A stretch of 64,000 bases of DNA from Gorsachius magnificus (Eukaryota > Chordata > Aves > Pelecaniformes > Ardeidae), in the NCBI GenBank assembly GCA_034008185.1, contig CM067081.1, positions 14,073,821 to 14,137,820 on the forward strand, given 5' to 3'. The notes beneath the pieces are model-generated. The model was not told the origin of the DNA. It ran no database searches and saw only the letters and a program-made list of their open reading frames with translations. Every line of letters begins with the position of its first letter. Position 1 is the first letter of the stretch. The position numbers were made by a program, and so were the translations under genes. Positions 35,372 to 46,543 of this stretch are shown here, in pieces.

Positions 35372-36434
35372 TGTGGGATGGGTTGACCTTGGCTGTATGC
35401 CAGGTGCCCACCAAGCCACTCTATCATTCTCCTCCTCAGCTGGACAAGGGGAGGAAAAAAAATTATGAAAGGCTCCTGAGTCAAGATGAGAACAGAGAGA
35501 TGACTCATTATTTACTGTCACAGGTAAACCAGATACAACTTAGGGAAATTAATTCAATTTATTGCCAAACAAATCAGAGTAGTGTAATAAGAAATAAAAC
35601 CAAATCTTAAAACACCTTCCTCTAACCCCCTCTTCTTCCCAGCCTCAATTTCAATCCCAATTTTTCTGTACTTCCTCCCCCTGAGCAGCACAGGGGGACA
35701 GGCAATGGGGGTTGGAGTCAGTTCATCACACATTATCTATGCTGCTCCTTCCTCCTCAGGGGGATGACTCCTCACACTCCTCCCCTGCTCCAGAGTAGGG
35801 TCCCTCCCACAGCAGACAGTCCTCCATGAACTGCTCCAGCCTGGATCCATCCTTCCCATGGGGTGCAGTCCCTCAGGAGCAGACGGCTCCAGCGTGGGTC
35901 CCTGTGGGGTCACCAGCCCTGCCAGAAAACCTGCCCCAGCCTGGGCTCCTCTCTCTACGGGGCCACAGCTCCTGCCAGGAGCCTGCTCCAGCGTGGGCTT
36001 CCCACGCCTCCTTCGGGCACGGGGCCCCGGGGGGGGGATCTGCTCCCCCGTGGGCCTCCCTGGGCTGCAGGGGCACAGCCTGCCCCACCATGGGCTGCCG
36101 CAGGGGCTGAGGGGAATCTCTGCTCCGGCGCCTGGAGCCCCTCCTGCCCTCCTGCTGCACTGGCCTGGGGGGCTGCAGGGCTGCTCCTCTCACATCCCCT
36201 CGCTCCTCTCTCTGGCTGCAATCTCTTGTGCTTTCCCTCCTCCCTTCTCAAATATGTTATCCCAGAGGTGCTACGACTGCCACTGATGGGCTTGGCCTTG
36301 GCCAGCAGTGGGTCCATTTTGGATCCGGCTGGCATTGGCTCTATCAGAGATGGGGGAAGCTTCTGGCAGCTTCTCACAGAAGCCACCCCTGTAGTCCCTC
36401 CAGTATTAAAACCTTGCTATGCAACACTGAAATA
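35372..36434 (-). mobile_element. LTR-like repeat, near complete (TGTATTGGG family)
   Basis: A roughly 1.06-kb element on the minus strand. Its 3' end gives TGTGGGATGGGTTGACC on the plus strand (the complement of the family's GGTCAACCCACCACA end). Its 5' end is the complement of AAAACCTTGCTATGCAAC. In between, on the minus strand, are a decayed TATTTAAG box (near 36250), a GC-rich block of degenerate 35-50 bp modules containing CCACGCTGGAGC-type words (35830-36160), and AATAAA (complement of TTTATT at 35558-35563). The long frames here (up to 201 codons) read Pro/Gly/Ala/Ser-rich sequence through the modules in several phases at once, which marks them as non-coding. Confidence 0.78.
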
Positions 36435-36720
36435 TTTTACCCCTTGCCTCTTTGAATCACATATTTAAGAATTAACATAAAATATGCATTCATTATACAA
36501 TCTTCACAAACTTCACTTACATCAACAAAAAGAATTCCCTACATCAAAATCAAAATGACATCATCACAACAGTGAACGAAAGTGAACAATTTTCACACAG
36601 TCCACATCTCATCACTTCACCACAGTTACAATAACATAAATTCCCCACAATCATTCCGGACTTCGCTCTTTAGCAATGTTCAGTCCATGTTTTGCCTATT
36701 ACCTGTCCCAGTTGCTATCC
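36435..36720 (-). other. G-poor, strand-asymmetric segment beside the LTR-like element
   Basis: On the plus strand the stretch from about 36465 to 36660 is rich in A, C and T with very few Gs. It starts right at the 5' (U3) side of the minus-strand LTR-like repeat. The complement of the first bases is purine-rich (AAAGAGGCAAGGGGTAAAA), as expected of a polypurine tract just upstream of a 3' LTR. It may be a leftover of retroviral internal sequence, but no coding motif is visible. Confidence 0.35.
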
Positions 36721-36982
36721 TTATCTTGAATTCCTCATGCCCCACATAGGGCACTAAAAAGGACTGTGAAGCATGACTTATCTCTGTGTAATGAAGTACA
36801 AAAGTTCCTCTGCTTTCTTCTCAGCAGCTACCATCCAACAATATAGGACCAGAGAGATCAAGCTGGAGGTCAATAAATTTCAGGTTTTCCTACCTTTACC
36901 TGGAAATTTACTCATGTAAATAATGCCATATTCCAGTCCTGTTCCTCCTTTCACAATGTAGCCTAGCAGAATTAACAAAAGA

Positions 36983-37044
36983 GCATGCTTTAAAAGCTGC
37001 AGCATTTAGGTTTTTTGGGTGTTTTTTTTGCTTTTAAAGCATGC
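36983..37044. repeat. Perfect 15-bp inverted repeat
   Basis: GCATGCTTTAAAAGC (36983-36997) and its exact complement GCTTTTAAAGCATGC (37030-37044) flank a 32-base T-rich spacer. The arms end sharply at both sides. It could be a MITE relic, a cruciform-prone site or chance. The stem is too short for a typical microRNA precursor. Confidence 0.9.
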
Positions 37045-38035
37045 ATCTTCATGTGGCATAGAGGTATTGTGCCGAACACAGACATTAATCCACTTTTGTC
37101 AACATACCCACACTCCAATGTGCAGGGCTGGAACTGTAAGCCTACCCTATCATTTGATTTTCAACAAACCATCTGAAAGCAGAATAAACATAAACTGGTT
37201 CAACTAGGAAGAGTTAAGGGAAGAATTAAAAAATGTTGGCAGAGATTTGTTTCTTTATCAGGTGAAAAGCACAGGATAATGAATCTGCCTTTAAATGTCA
37301 TTCTTATGTCTGAAAGGATAAAAAGAAATTAAACCAGCTGGGCTTTCTTATTTTTTATCTGAATTAATTTATTTGACCATTGGGTTATTGCAGTGATTTG
37401 TTGCTCTTGCATTGTGTTCTGGTGCTAGCACTGCTGAGAAAATCTCTCCTGTGCACTTATAATGAACAGGCTCAAATTGCCCTGTAATATGACACTTATC
37501 ATTATTTCTCCCTTTACCAGCTGAAAGTGGGAACATTAATACATTTAAGGCAGGCTGAGGAGAACTGCTGGTAACTCAAATGCCTTTAGATCAAACCCTT
37601 CCCCCACATTTCCCCACATCAATATTATTACTGGAGCTGAGTAAAATGAACTATTCTTGCTCTTATTACATGGATAGCTAGTGGTACTGAGTTCAAGACC
37701 CACTGTGCTACCCCTGTGAGATTTACAGACTAGGAAAAAAACACATTTCAAGAAACGGTGGCTGAAGCTAGATCGATTCAAGCTGCAAATGAGACATATA
37801 TTTTTAATCAAAAGCTATCCGGGAAGATCGACTCCATGTCCTATAGTCTTCAGAAAAAGCTCAGATCCTTTACAAAAGAAGGTCTGTTTATTCAAATGTC
37901 AGTTATCAGGGTAAACACAGGAATAATGAATGAAATTTTTTTCACCAAAGCATATCAGATATGATGATGAACAATTTGAGCCTCTGGCCTTAAAATCTCT
38001 GAATTGGAATCTCACTGCACAGATAGTGAGCAGCA

Positions 38036-38095
38036 GGGTGAGATTATTATTCTTATTTTACAGATGAGGAAAAAAGACTGAGGAGGCAATGTGTT
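38036..38095 (-). repeat. MIR/L2-like fragment
   Basis: ATTATTATTCTTATTTTACAGATGAGGAAAAAAGACTGAGG is very close to the well-known complement of the MIR and L2 3' region (ATTATCCCCATTTTACAGATGAGGAAACTGAGG). Flanking similarity fades quickly, so only the core is claimed. Confidence 0.6.
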
Positions 38096-41000
38096 ACAGA
38101 TATTTTGTTTAAGTCCAACAAATTCAATTTTTTTTTCTGCTATGTAACAGAACTTCAGTTCACCCTTTAAAAATACATATATACAGCATTTGGGTGTATA
38201 GAGGTCACCTGCATGCCTCTTTGTACAGCTTTTCATCTCTCTGGTATTTGAGCACGACACCTGATATGTAATGTATAAGAAAGGAAGCTGAACTGCCACA
38301 TCTGTGATTTAACCCTTGTTCTCTTTCTTCCCAGATATCTTGTGATTGGTGCTTACTGTCACATCATTACTGTCTGACTTCTTCCTGTAGCAAGAGGATC
38401 TCATTCATTTACCCATTTCAGCTACACTGTAGTCAACAGACTCCCTGTGCTCATTCCTTTTTTATGAGAATTAGTGTCAACATTCCTCCTGGAAAAGCAG
38501 CATAATGCTCATGTAGAATTGTTCCTGCTATGTTGTAGAAATGTTTACAATATTCACTGGAGGGTTCAGCTTAGGATTTAACCACCACGTGCATAAGTTC
38601 TGGCCTCCATTCTCTCAGTCCCTGCCAATATATTAAGTACAGTCAGCATTTGTAGATGTACAGCTGTCCAGCAGATAAGATGACCACCCTCTGGGTAGCT
38701 ACTGCCACTAGGGATATCACAAGTTGGAACCAGTGTTTCCACACAGGCCAGGAAGCTAAAGTCTTACAAACGCATTCATGCATTTTCCTCCACTGTATTT
38801 TTTAAATTAATACAAAGACCCAAGGCAGTCCTAATGTTCCTGCTACCATACTCTCTGCTGCTTCTCTGAATCATTTAGTGCATGGCTACAACTTCTCCCT
38901 GCAGGCGTAAAACTGATCTACATTGACCCTAATTGGCTTAGAAAGTCTGCCAGGATCACAGCATAATATCAACTAGCTATTTGCTTACCCTGTGTTATTA
39001 TATTAGATTGTAGCATGGAGCAAAAACTAATCAAGTATAAGATTTGATTGTTCAGGTACTGTAGAAAAAAAAAAAAAAACATAAAGGAAGAGAGCAGCAA
39101 TGCTTATTCTAATTTAAGACAATGTCCCAGATGGATCCTGATTGACCCAATTAACTAAAGGACCTAATTTGGCAGCATGATTGCTGTAGGCACTGGCTGT
39201 TGTCAGAGGACAGAGACAAGCATCTCTACTGGGGTTTGAGACCGTCTTAAGGCTGATTTATCCTGTGGAGGTTCCTTCCTCTCTCCTTAACTGTTAAGTA
39301 TGCTTATGCTTCCAACTTAAGTACCTCTGTTAGGTACATAAACATAGGTGAGATGAATCAGGGCTTAAGCAGAGTTGACACATTGAATGGAAATAATTGT
39401 ATAAGCAAGAATAACAGCAGTATGGCAGTGTAATTTCTGTTTGTGTATGGCTGATCCTGAACCTCTTGATGATGTCTATCTGAGAGATGAATTTTCCAGT
39501 GGTCTTCTCACTGTGTCTTTGCTGAACTCATCTTAACAAACCATGAGACTGTCTGGCTTTCTAGGTATTTCGGCAAAACTGAGTCTTCAACTAGACAGAT
39601 TTTTGAAAAAAAGGAGGGTAGTGTCAGAGAATATCCATCCATTACAATTGAAAATGCTGGGCTTAAAGTTATTTTTATTATATGGGTCAGTTCTTGGGCT
39701 ACCCAGACTGGGAAAACACAGATGGGAATAAGTCTCTAAATTTTCACTTATATAGGTTTTCAGGTCTCAGCATTTTTGTGCAAGACACAAATATCTGCAT
39801 AAGAATTGGCTTTGGTTTAAGAAGTCAGACAGGATTTGAATGGAAGGCTGTATCATGCACTAGAAGTTCAGGTGTTAATGGTGGCTAACCCATGCAGAGA
39901 CGGTATTCCACAGAGTATGAACCAAGACATAGGCTGATAAAGAAGCCAACTGAAGGTTATACTGTTTGGGAGTAAATAGGAATTCTGTTAATTAGGAGGG
40001 CAAGAAAAGAAATTCAAAGAAAAGGGAACAAAGTTTCTAGGTGAGTGGGAAGACTGAAGCTATTTGAAGGGCAAATACCTGTCACATAATATTGATTTTA
40101 TACTGGTTATTCTACTAACCTGGATTCCCTATGCTATGGTCACAAATGTTAGACTCATAAACAGAGTAATTGTGCTAAGATGGCTTATGGTCCAAAGATG
40201 CAAGTGTTGTTTATGCTCCTCCCTATAAAACTGCTTTCACTTAATTACAGACTTATGTTAATTAAACATTTGAAGGCCTTTTGAACACTTTGAGGACCAG
40301 TTTCATTTAACTGAAAACCACTTTGCACCTCTAGAACTTTAAATGGGGTAAATGACGGCATTTTAAAATGGCTGGAAGTTGTTTCGCTGAAAAGCATATA
40401 TTCATCTTTTTCATCAAGTTCACCCTGATCCATCAACCAACACTAGTGAGAAGTTTGAGAAGTGACTCATTCTGAGTTACAGTACCTCAATACTCAGTTG
40501 TTTTATGAGCTAACTATACATTATGACAAAATGCCTTATTTTTAACTCAATGCTGGGATAAGATCCAGGATACCTATATCTCACATCCCTTCCCTCTTCT
40601 ACCTTGGTCTGCAGAAGAAAACCCAGATGTAGGCCAGAAGAAGCAAGGTGCCTCTGGAAGCCTCTACATAGATATTTTGACAAGTTACATTGAGAATCTT
40701 CCCTAACTATAGGGAGAACCTCACCACTTACGTTAGGGGAAAGATGATTCTGGGTGTCTGCACTCTGGGTGAGAAGCTGCTTAGAAGCAGCCACCTCAGT
40801 ACACATAACATAAGGAAGCTTACTTGAAGCTTCCCAGTAGATTCCTGTGAGGTCTCAGTTTTCTTTTTTGAGATTAGTGTCTTTTGGTAAAGGGAGGAAA
40901 CGAAAGTTTTCTTGAGAGCATTTTGGCTGCCATTGGCTACAGATATAATTTGCTTTCCTTTTCATTACAAGGAAATAAATCTTTCTCTACAGTTTGCATG

Positions 41001-41924
41001 TGGTTTGCCAAGTCTATTTATTTGTCAGCTAAGAGCAGCTTCAAGAACACACTCAAAAGAAGAGCCTATAAACACAGAGAAAGAATATTATGAGACTGTG
41101 TAATCAAACACTGCCCAATGATGTTCACCTAGCAGATGGCTTAAAAAACAAACAACAAAAAAAATTGACCAAAAAAGCCCTGCAAACAAACAAACCCCCC
41201 ACAATCCACAGGATTTCAGCACTGTGTAGTTTACTGGATTGAAATATTTGACTTTATAACTTCAAAGTTCTTTCAGTGTGTTCCTCTGTGTGTGTAGTGG
41301 GAAAGATGTTACATAAATATAGATTATCCTATAAACACACTGAATACAGTAAAACAAATGCAAGTTTATGCAAAACCATCTTTAACAGAATGCTTTTGCA
41401 GTTCACACAAAGCATGAAACCCTATATTTGGATACAAAGCATGTTCTGCTGCAAGTTACACTGTAATTTAGGCAGAACATAATTTTGAGATTTACAATTA
41501 GGAAATCTATTATAGCCTCAAGTACTGAATCTCAAAAATAAATTTTCAGCAGTGAAATGCAAGTGATTTAACACCATTGATCATGTGGTACAAAATGCAT
41601 TCAGTTGGCTTTTAATAGGCAAAGATATAATTAAAGGAAATTATATACAATCTTTCTGTTTAATACCTCTATATATGCACACACACAATAGGCAGCCTGA
41701 TAACTTTAACTTCTAGCTATCGCTAGAAAATTATGGCACAAATAACTTCTTATTTGACACATAATGAGAGAACTTTGTGTGCTTATACAGTGATTTCATT
41801 CCAAAACCTTTCTAAACTGTGCCAAGTAGTGCCTCTATTTTAGATACTGTGGAAGATGTTAAGGATTTTTTAAGATGTAGTAAGGCTTGAGGTAAAAACC
41901 AAGCAAGTGAACACCCCAAAGTAA

Positions 41925-42140
41925 TGCCAGAAGCTGGGACAGAGCCAAGGAGAAAGAAAGTAGTGAAGAGATCACAGAGCCACTGGGAGCATCAAACCTC
42001 TGTCTAGTCACTTCTACCCATCAAACTTAGAAAAACCTACCCCCAATACACATCAGTCTAACTCACTCTTAAATGCCTCCATTCACAAGGATTCAACAGA
42101 CTCCCTAGGAAGCCTTCCTTGGGCTATCAATGAATTAATT
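41925..42140 (-). mobile_element. Possible ancient CR1 3' fragment
   Basis: AAATGCCTCCATTCACAAGG, ATTCAACAGACTCCCTAGG and AAGCCTTCCTTGGGC resemble the complement of old CR1 3' sequence (AAACCTCCA...GGGATTCCACAACCTCCCTAGG). The LTR-like element begins about 40 bp further on. Divergence is high. Confidence 0.45.
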
Positions 42141-42178
42141 ATTCAGTCAACAATTATACTGGTACTGGCTTTTTCTAC

Positions 42179-43080
42179 TGTATTGGGTTTGTGTCGCAAG
42201 GTTTTGGTAGCGGAGGTGGGGTGCTACAGCGGTGGCTTCTGGTAGAAGGCGCTAGAAGCCTCCCACATCTCTGATAGAGCCAACGCCACCTGGCTCAGAG
42301 ATGGACCCACTGCTGGCCAAGGCCAAGCCCATCAGCAATGGTGGTAGGGCCCCTGGTATAAGATATTTAAGAAGGGGGGAAAAAAAGATACCTGCTGCAG
42401 AAAAATAGCTCGACAGAGAGAAGTGAGAGGATGTGAGAGAAAACAGCCCTGCAGACACCAAGGTCAGGGAATAAGGAGGGGCAGGAGGGGCTCCAGGCTC
42501 CAGAGCAGAGATTCCCCTGCAGCCCCTGGGGCAGCCCATGGTGGGGCAGGCTGGCCCCTGCAGCCCAGGGCCCGGGGCCCCGGGGGGGCTGTGACCCCGT
42601 GGAGCCCACGCGGGGCAGGCTCCTGGCAGGAGCTGTGGCCCCGTAGAGAGAGGACCCCAGGCTGGAGCAGGGGAGGAGTGTGAGGAGTCCTGCCCTGAGG
42701 AGGAAGGAGCGGCAGAGACAGTGTGGGATGAACTGACCCCAACCCCCATTCCCCGTCCCCCTGTGCCACTCAGGAGGAGGAGGGAGAGAATTCAGCAGTG
42801 AAGTTGAGCCCAGGAATAAGGTAGGGGCGGGGAGAAGGTGATTTAAGGTTCAGGGTTTTTTCATCCTCTCCTACTCTGATTTGACTGGTAATAACTTAAA
42901 CTAATTTCACCAAGTTTTGTCTCTTTTGCCCATGACAGTAACTGGTGAACGATCTCTCCCTGTCCTTATCTCGACCCACGAGCCTTTAGGTAGATTTTTC
43001 TCCTCCCCTGTCCAGCTGAGGAGGGAAGTGATAGAGCAGCTTCATGGTACCTGGCATCCAGCCAAGATTAACCCATCATA
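42179..43080 (+). mobile_element. LTR-like repeat, complete but short variant (TGTATTGGG family)
   Basis: The element runs from TGTATTGGGTTTG to AACCCATCATA, about 902 bp. It has a TATTTAA box at 42364-42370, then GC-rich modules (GCAGCCCATGGTGGGGCAGG and related), then the 3' part GTCTCTTTTGCCCATGACAG, CTTATCTCGACCCACGAGCC and CTGTCCAGCTGAGGAGGG. The poly(A) signal has decayed to AATAAC (42890). Several modules present in the other copies are missing. The flanks TCTAC (42174-42178) and GCTAC (43081-43085) match at four of five bases, a plausible aged 5-bp target duplication, so this is probably a solo LTR. Overlapping frames of 80-165 codons are incidental. Confidence 0.78.
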
Positions 43081-43132
43081 GCTACTCATTTTGTAATTGG
43101 TATTATATTGTTGTTAATTACATGGGTTAATT

Positions 43133-43660
43133 TTACTAGAAAATCCTCAAGATTTGATGGTCTCCATCAGGTAGTGACCGAGTTCAGCTTTTTAAACCAT
43201 TGTGCACCCTCCATGTGACAATTACTGCCAGACTGTGTTCCTCCCTAGCTTGTTTATGACAGTGCCAAATGGGACTGTGTGAAAATGCTTACTAATGTCA
43301 AGATATATCAAATCTATAGCTTCTCCCTTGTCCACTAGGCAATTACCCTGCCACAGAAAGAACTTGGATTGATTTGATATGACTTTTTTTTTTTCTTGAC
43401 AAATCCATGTCAGCTGTTCCCTATCACCTTATCCACAGGGTGCATCCAAATTAATTAACAAGCTGTTCCAGAATGTTTCTGGTATTGAGGCTAAGCTGAT
43501 GGACCTATGCCTTCCCTCTTACCCATTTTTAAAAATAGGTACAATGTCTCTCCTTCCTCATTCTTTAGGGAATTCACCTGTTTTCCATGTGTTTTTCAAT
43601 CACTAATGTTTCCTATATTTTGTCTGCTTCTCTGAGTACATAATATGAATACATCTAACT
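43133..43660 (-). mobile_element. Ancient CR1/L3-like fragment, RT region
   Basis: On the plus strand, GTGTGAAAATGCTTACTAATGTCAAG, TTCTCCCTTGTCCACTAGGC, CTTGACAAATCCATGTCAGCTGTTCCC, TATCACCTTATCC and CTAAGCTGATGGACCTATG follow the order of the complement of an old CR1-type RT gene. It is much more diverged than the CR1 copies at 45.1 and 30 kb and no frame is open. The 3' UTR is absent. Confidence 0.65.
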
Positions 43661-44454
43661 TACCTTAATATTAACTGTTTTAAGTATATGTCTATAAGCA
43701 ATATTTCCAAATCAAGATTTTTTTTAAAAATCTGAGTTTAGATTTAAAAATCCACATGTAAATTTTTGTGTACCTTTAACAGCCGGAGCACATAATGTCT
43801 TTCTCAAATCACTGAATGCTCTGAACATTGCTTTTAGATGACATTCAGTTTTCTAATTGTTAAGGGAAGTCAAACCTGGGGAACTTGAAGACCCAGGGGA
43901 TATCTTCTCTCTAGTCTGTTTGCTCCTGCTCCCAAGCATATGTGCTGCCAGCAGCAAGGCTAAGCATATACTGTAAAGATGCAGATGCACATACAATGCA
44001 CAAACAAACACCTTTATAACACACACACAGACATGCATCCAGCCATACAGTTCAACACAGAGAGAGAGCAGCACCTTTGCTGGCGTCCATAAATGCACCA
44101 ATAGTACTTTTATCACTGTATACAGCACTGAGAGCTGATCCTGTGTCCCCTTTTCAGGTGATCAGGATTAGAGCTCACTTGCAAACATACAGGTGCCTTC
44201 ACTCCCCCAACCCATGGGCACAGACACATCTGTGTGTCCCTTGAGCCCTGGCTCTGTGGGCATGGCCATGATAAACACCTAGACGCAGCCCCAACCTTGG
44301 GTCTGGCAGATTCAGTGTCCTACTCACAGGCTAGTCCTGTCTGAGGTTCATTAGCAAATCACAAACGATAGAGAGCAATGTCACACAGAGAAGAGACAGG
44401 AACAGTTTAACAAGACAGGACAGACTGCAGCAACTAGGTGCAGGGCTTGGTAAA
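43661..44454. other. Unclassified stretch between two LTR-like elements
   Basis: The last 300 bases (about 44150-44454) are more GC-rich than typical here and may be an unrecognised old repeat. There are no retroviral gene motifs, and an older minus-strand CR1 fragment lies next to it. It is therefore not the interior of a provirus bounded by the two flanking elements. Confidence 0.45.
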
Positions 44455-45120
44455 TGTATTGGGTTTGCATGGCAAGGTTTTGCTAGTTGGGGGGGCTACA
44501 GGGGTGCCTTCTATGAGAAGCTGCTAGAAGCTTCCCCCGTCTCTGATGATAGAGCCAATGACAGCTGGCTCCAAAATGGACTCGCAGCTGGCCAAGGACA
44601 AGCCCAAGCCCACCAGTGGCGGTAGTAGTATCTCTGTGATAACATATTTAAGAAAGGGGGGAAAAAACACCCCCAAACCTGCTCCAGAAAAGTATCTGGA
44701 CAGAGAGGAGTGAGAGCCTGTGAGAGGAGCAGCCCTGCAGCCCCCCAGGCCAGTGCAGCAGGAGGGCAGGAGGGGCTCCAGGCGCCGGAGCAGAGATTCC
44801 CCTGCAGCCCCTGGGGCAGCCCATGGTGGGGCAGGCTGTGCCCCTGCAGCCCAGGAGGCCCACGGGGGAGCAGATCCCCACCTGCAGCCCGGGGAGGACC
44901 CCATGCCAGAGCAGGGGGATGTGCCCGAAGGAGTCTGTGACCCCATCGGAAGCCCACGCTGGAGCAGGCTCCTGGCAGGACCTGTGGCCCTGTGGGGAGA
45001 GGAGCCCAGGCTGGGGCAGGTTTTCTGGCAGGGCTGGTGCCCCGTGGGGACCCACGCTGGAGCTGTCTGCTCCTGAGGAACTGCACCCCGTGGGAGGGAT
45101 GGACCCACGCTGGAGCAGTC

Positions 45121-46543
45121 ATGGAGAACAGGAGAGGTGCCTGATGACTGGAAGATAGCCAATGTCACTCCAGTCTTCAAAAAGGGCAAGAAGGAGGACC
45201 CAGGGAACTACAGGCCGGTTAGTCTCACCTCTGTCCCTGGAAAGGTGATGGAACAACTCATTCTGGGTGTCCTCTCCAAGCAAGTAGATGAAAAGAAGAT
45301 CATCAGGAGTACCCAGCACAGATTCACCAAGGGGAAATCATGCCTGACCAATCTGATAGCCTTCTATGATGGCATGACCGGCTGGGTAGATGAGGGGAAA
45401 GCGGTGGATGTTGTCTACCTTGACTTCAGCAAGGCTTTTGACACTGTCTCCCATAACATCCTCATAGGGAAGCTCAAGAAGTATGGGCTGGACGAGTGGA
45501 CAGTGAGGTGGATTGGGAACTGGCTGAACGCCAGGGTTCAGAGGGTTCTGATCGGCGGGGCAGAGTCCAGTTGGAGGTCGGTAGCTAGTGGGCTCAGTAC
45601 TCGGCCCAGTCTTGTTCAACTTGTTCATCAATGACCTGGACGAAGGGACAGAGTATACCATCAGCAAGTTCACTGATGACACAAAACTGGGAGGAGTGGC
45701 TGATACGCCAGAGGGCTGCGCTGCCATTCAGAGGGACCTGGACAGGCTGGAGAGTTGGGCAGATAGGAAATTCAACAAGGGCAAGTGCCGAGTGCTGCAC
45801 CTGGGGAGGTCGAACCCCATGCACCAGTACAGACTGGGGGCTGACCTGCTGGAAGCAGCTCTGCTGAGAGGGACCTGGGAGTCCTGGTGGACGACAAGCT
45901 GACCATGAGCCAGCAGTGTGCCCTTGTTGCCAAGAAGGCCAATGGCATCCTGGGGTGCATTAAGAGGAGTGTGGCCAGCAGGTGGAGGGAGGTTCTCCTC
46001 CCCCTCCACTCTGCCCTGGTGAGACCCCGCCTGGAGTACTGTGTCCAGTTCTGGGCTCCCCAGTTCAAGAAAGATGAGGAACTCCTAGAAAGAGTCCAGA
46101 AGAGAGCAACTAGGATGATAAAGGGACTCAACCATCTCCCCTGTGAGGAAAGGCTGAGGGAGTTGGGCTTGTTCAGCCTGAAGAAGAGAAGACTGAGAGG
46201 GGACCTCATTAACACATACAAATATCTTAAGGGCAGAAATCACGAGGACGGAACCAGTCTCTTTGCAGTGGTGTCCAGTGACAGGACAAGGGGCAATGGA
46301 TACAAACTGAAACATAAGAGGTTTCAGGTGAACATGAGGAGGAACTTCTTTACTCTGAGGGTTATGGAGCACTGGAACAGGCTGCCCAGGGGGGTTGTGG
46401 AGTCTCCTTCTCTGGAGATATTCAAAGCCCGCCTGGATGAAGTCCTGGGTAACATGCTCTAGGAGAACCTGCTTTAGCAGGAGGGTTGGACTAGATGATC
46501 TCCTCAGGTCCCTTCCAACCCTTGCGATTCTGTGATTCTGTGA
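45121..46543 (+). mobile_element. CR1 retrotransposon, 1.4 kb, inserted in the LTR-like repeat
   Basis: The best-preserved CR1 here. It begins in the RT domain (WRTGEVPDDW), runs through the catalytic core and the long C-terminal tail, and ends GGGTTGGACTAGATGATCTCC, TCCAACCC and ATTCTGTG octamers. At the 5' junction the element's TGGAGAAC overlaps the target's CATGGAG, a microhomology that blurs the exact border by a few bases. The tail octamer is ATTCTGTG rather than ATTCTATG, unlike the 6.1- and 30-kb copies. Sequences of 46-49 bp similar to each other lie on both sides (45078-45126 and 46545-46590). Confidence 0.95.
45122..46462 (+). pseudogene. CR1 ORF2 reverse transcriptase, two frameshifts
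   Basis: In life this protein reverse-transcribes CR1 RNA at the insertion site. The visible part has NYRPVSLTSVPGKVMEQ, an STQHRFTKGKSCLTNL finger block and VVYLDFSKAFDTVSHN with the first catalytic Asp. The frame breaks near 45588, where a short deletion removes the conserved Pro-Gln-Gly part of the next motif. A second frame (45588-45880) carries [16 protein letters not shown] and [12 protein letters not shown]: the Asp-Asp pair is kept but the usual Ala before it is Thr. A second shift near 45880 returns to the first frame, which stays open for about 190 codons to a stop at 46460-46462. The endonuclease domain is missing. The gene is dead. Confidence 0.92.

Larger units (their letters stand above)
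36721..41924. other. AT-rich non-coding stretch
   Basis: No gene recognised. It contains a strong short hairpin at 36983, a MIR-like patch at 38036 and an A-run near 39064-39079. Short frames carry no motifs. Confidence 0.5.

Noticed and set aside
36983..37044. Hairpin as a microRNA precursor
   Set aside because: The 15-bp stem with a 32-base loop is too short for a typical precursor, and flanking bases do not extend the pairing.
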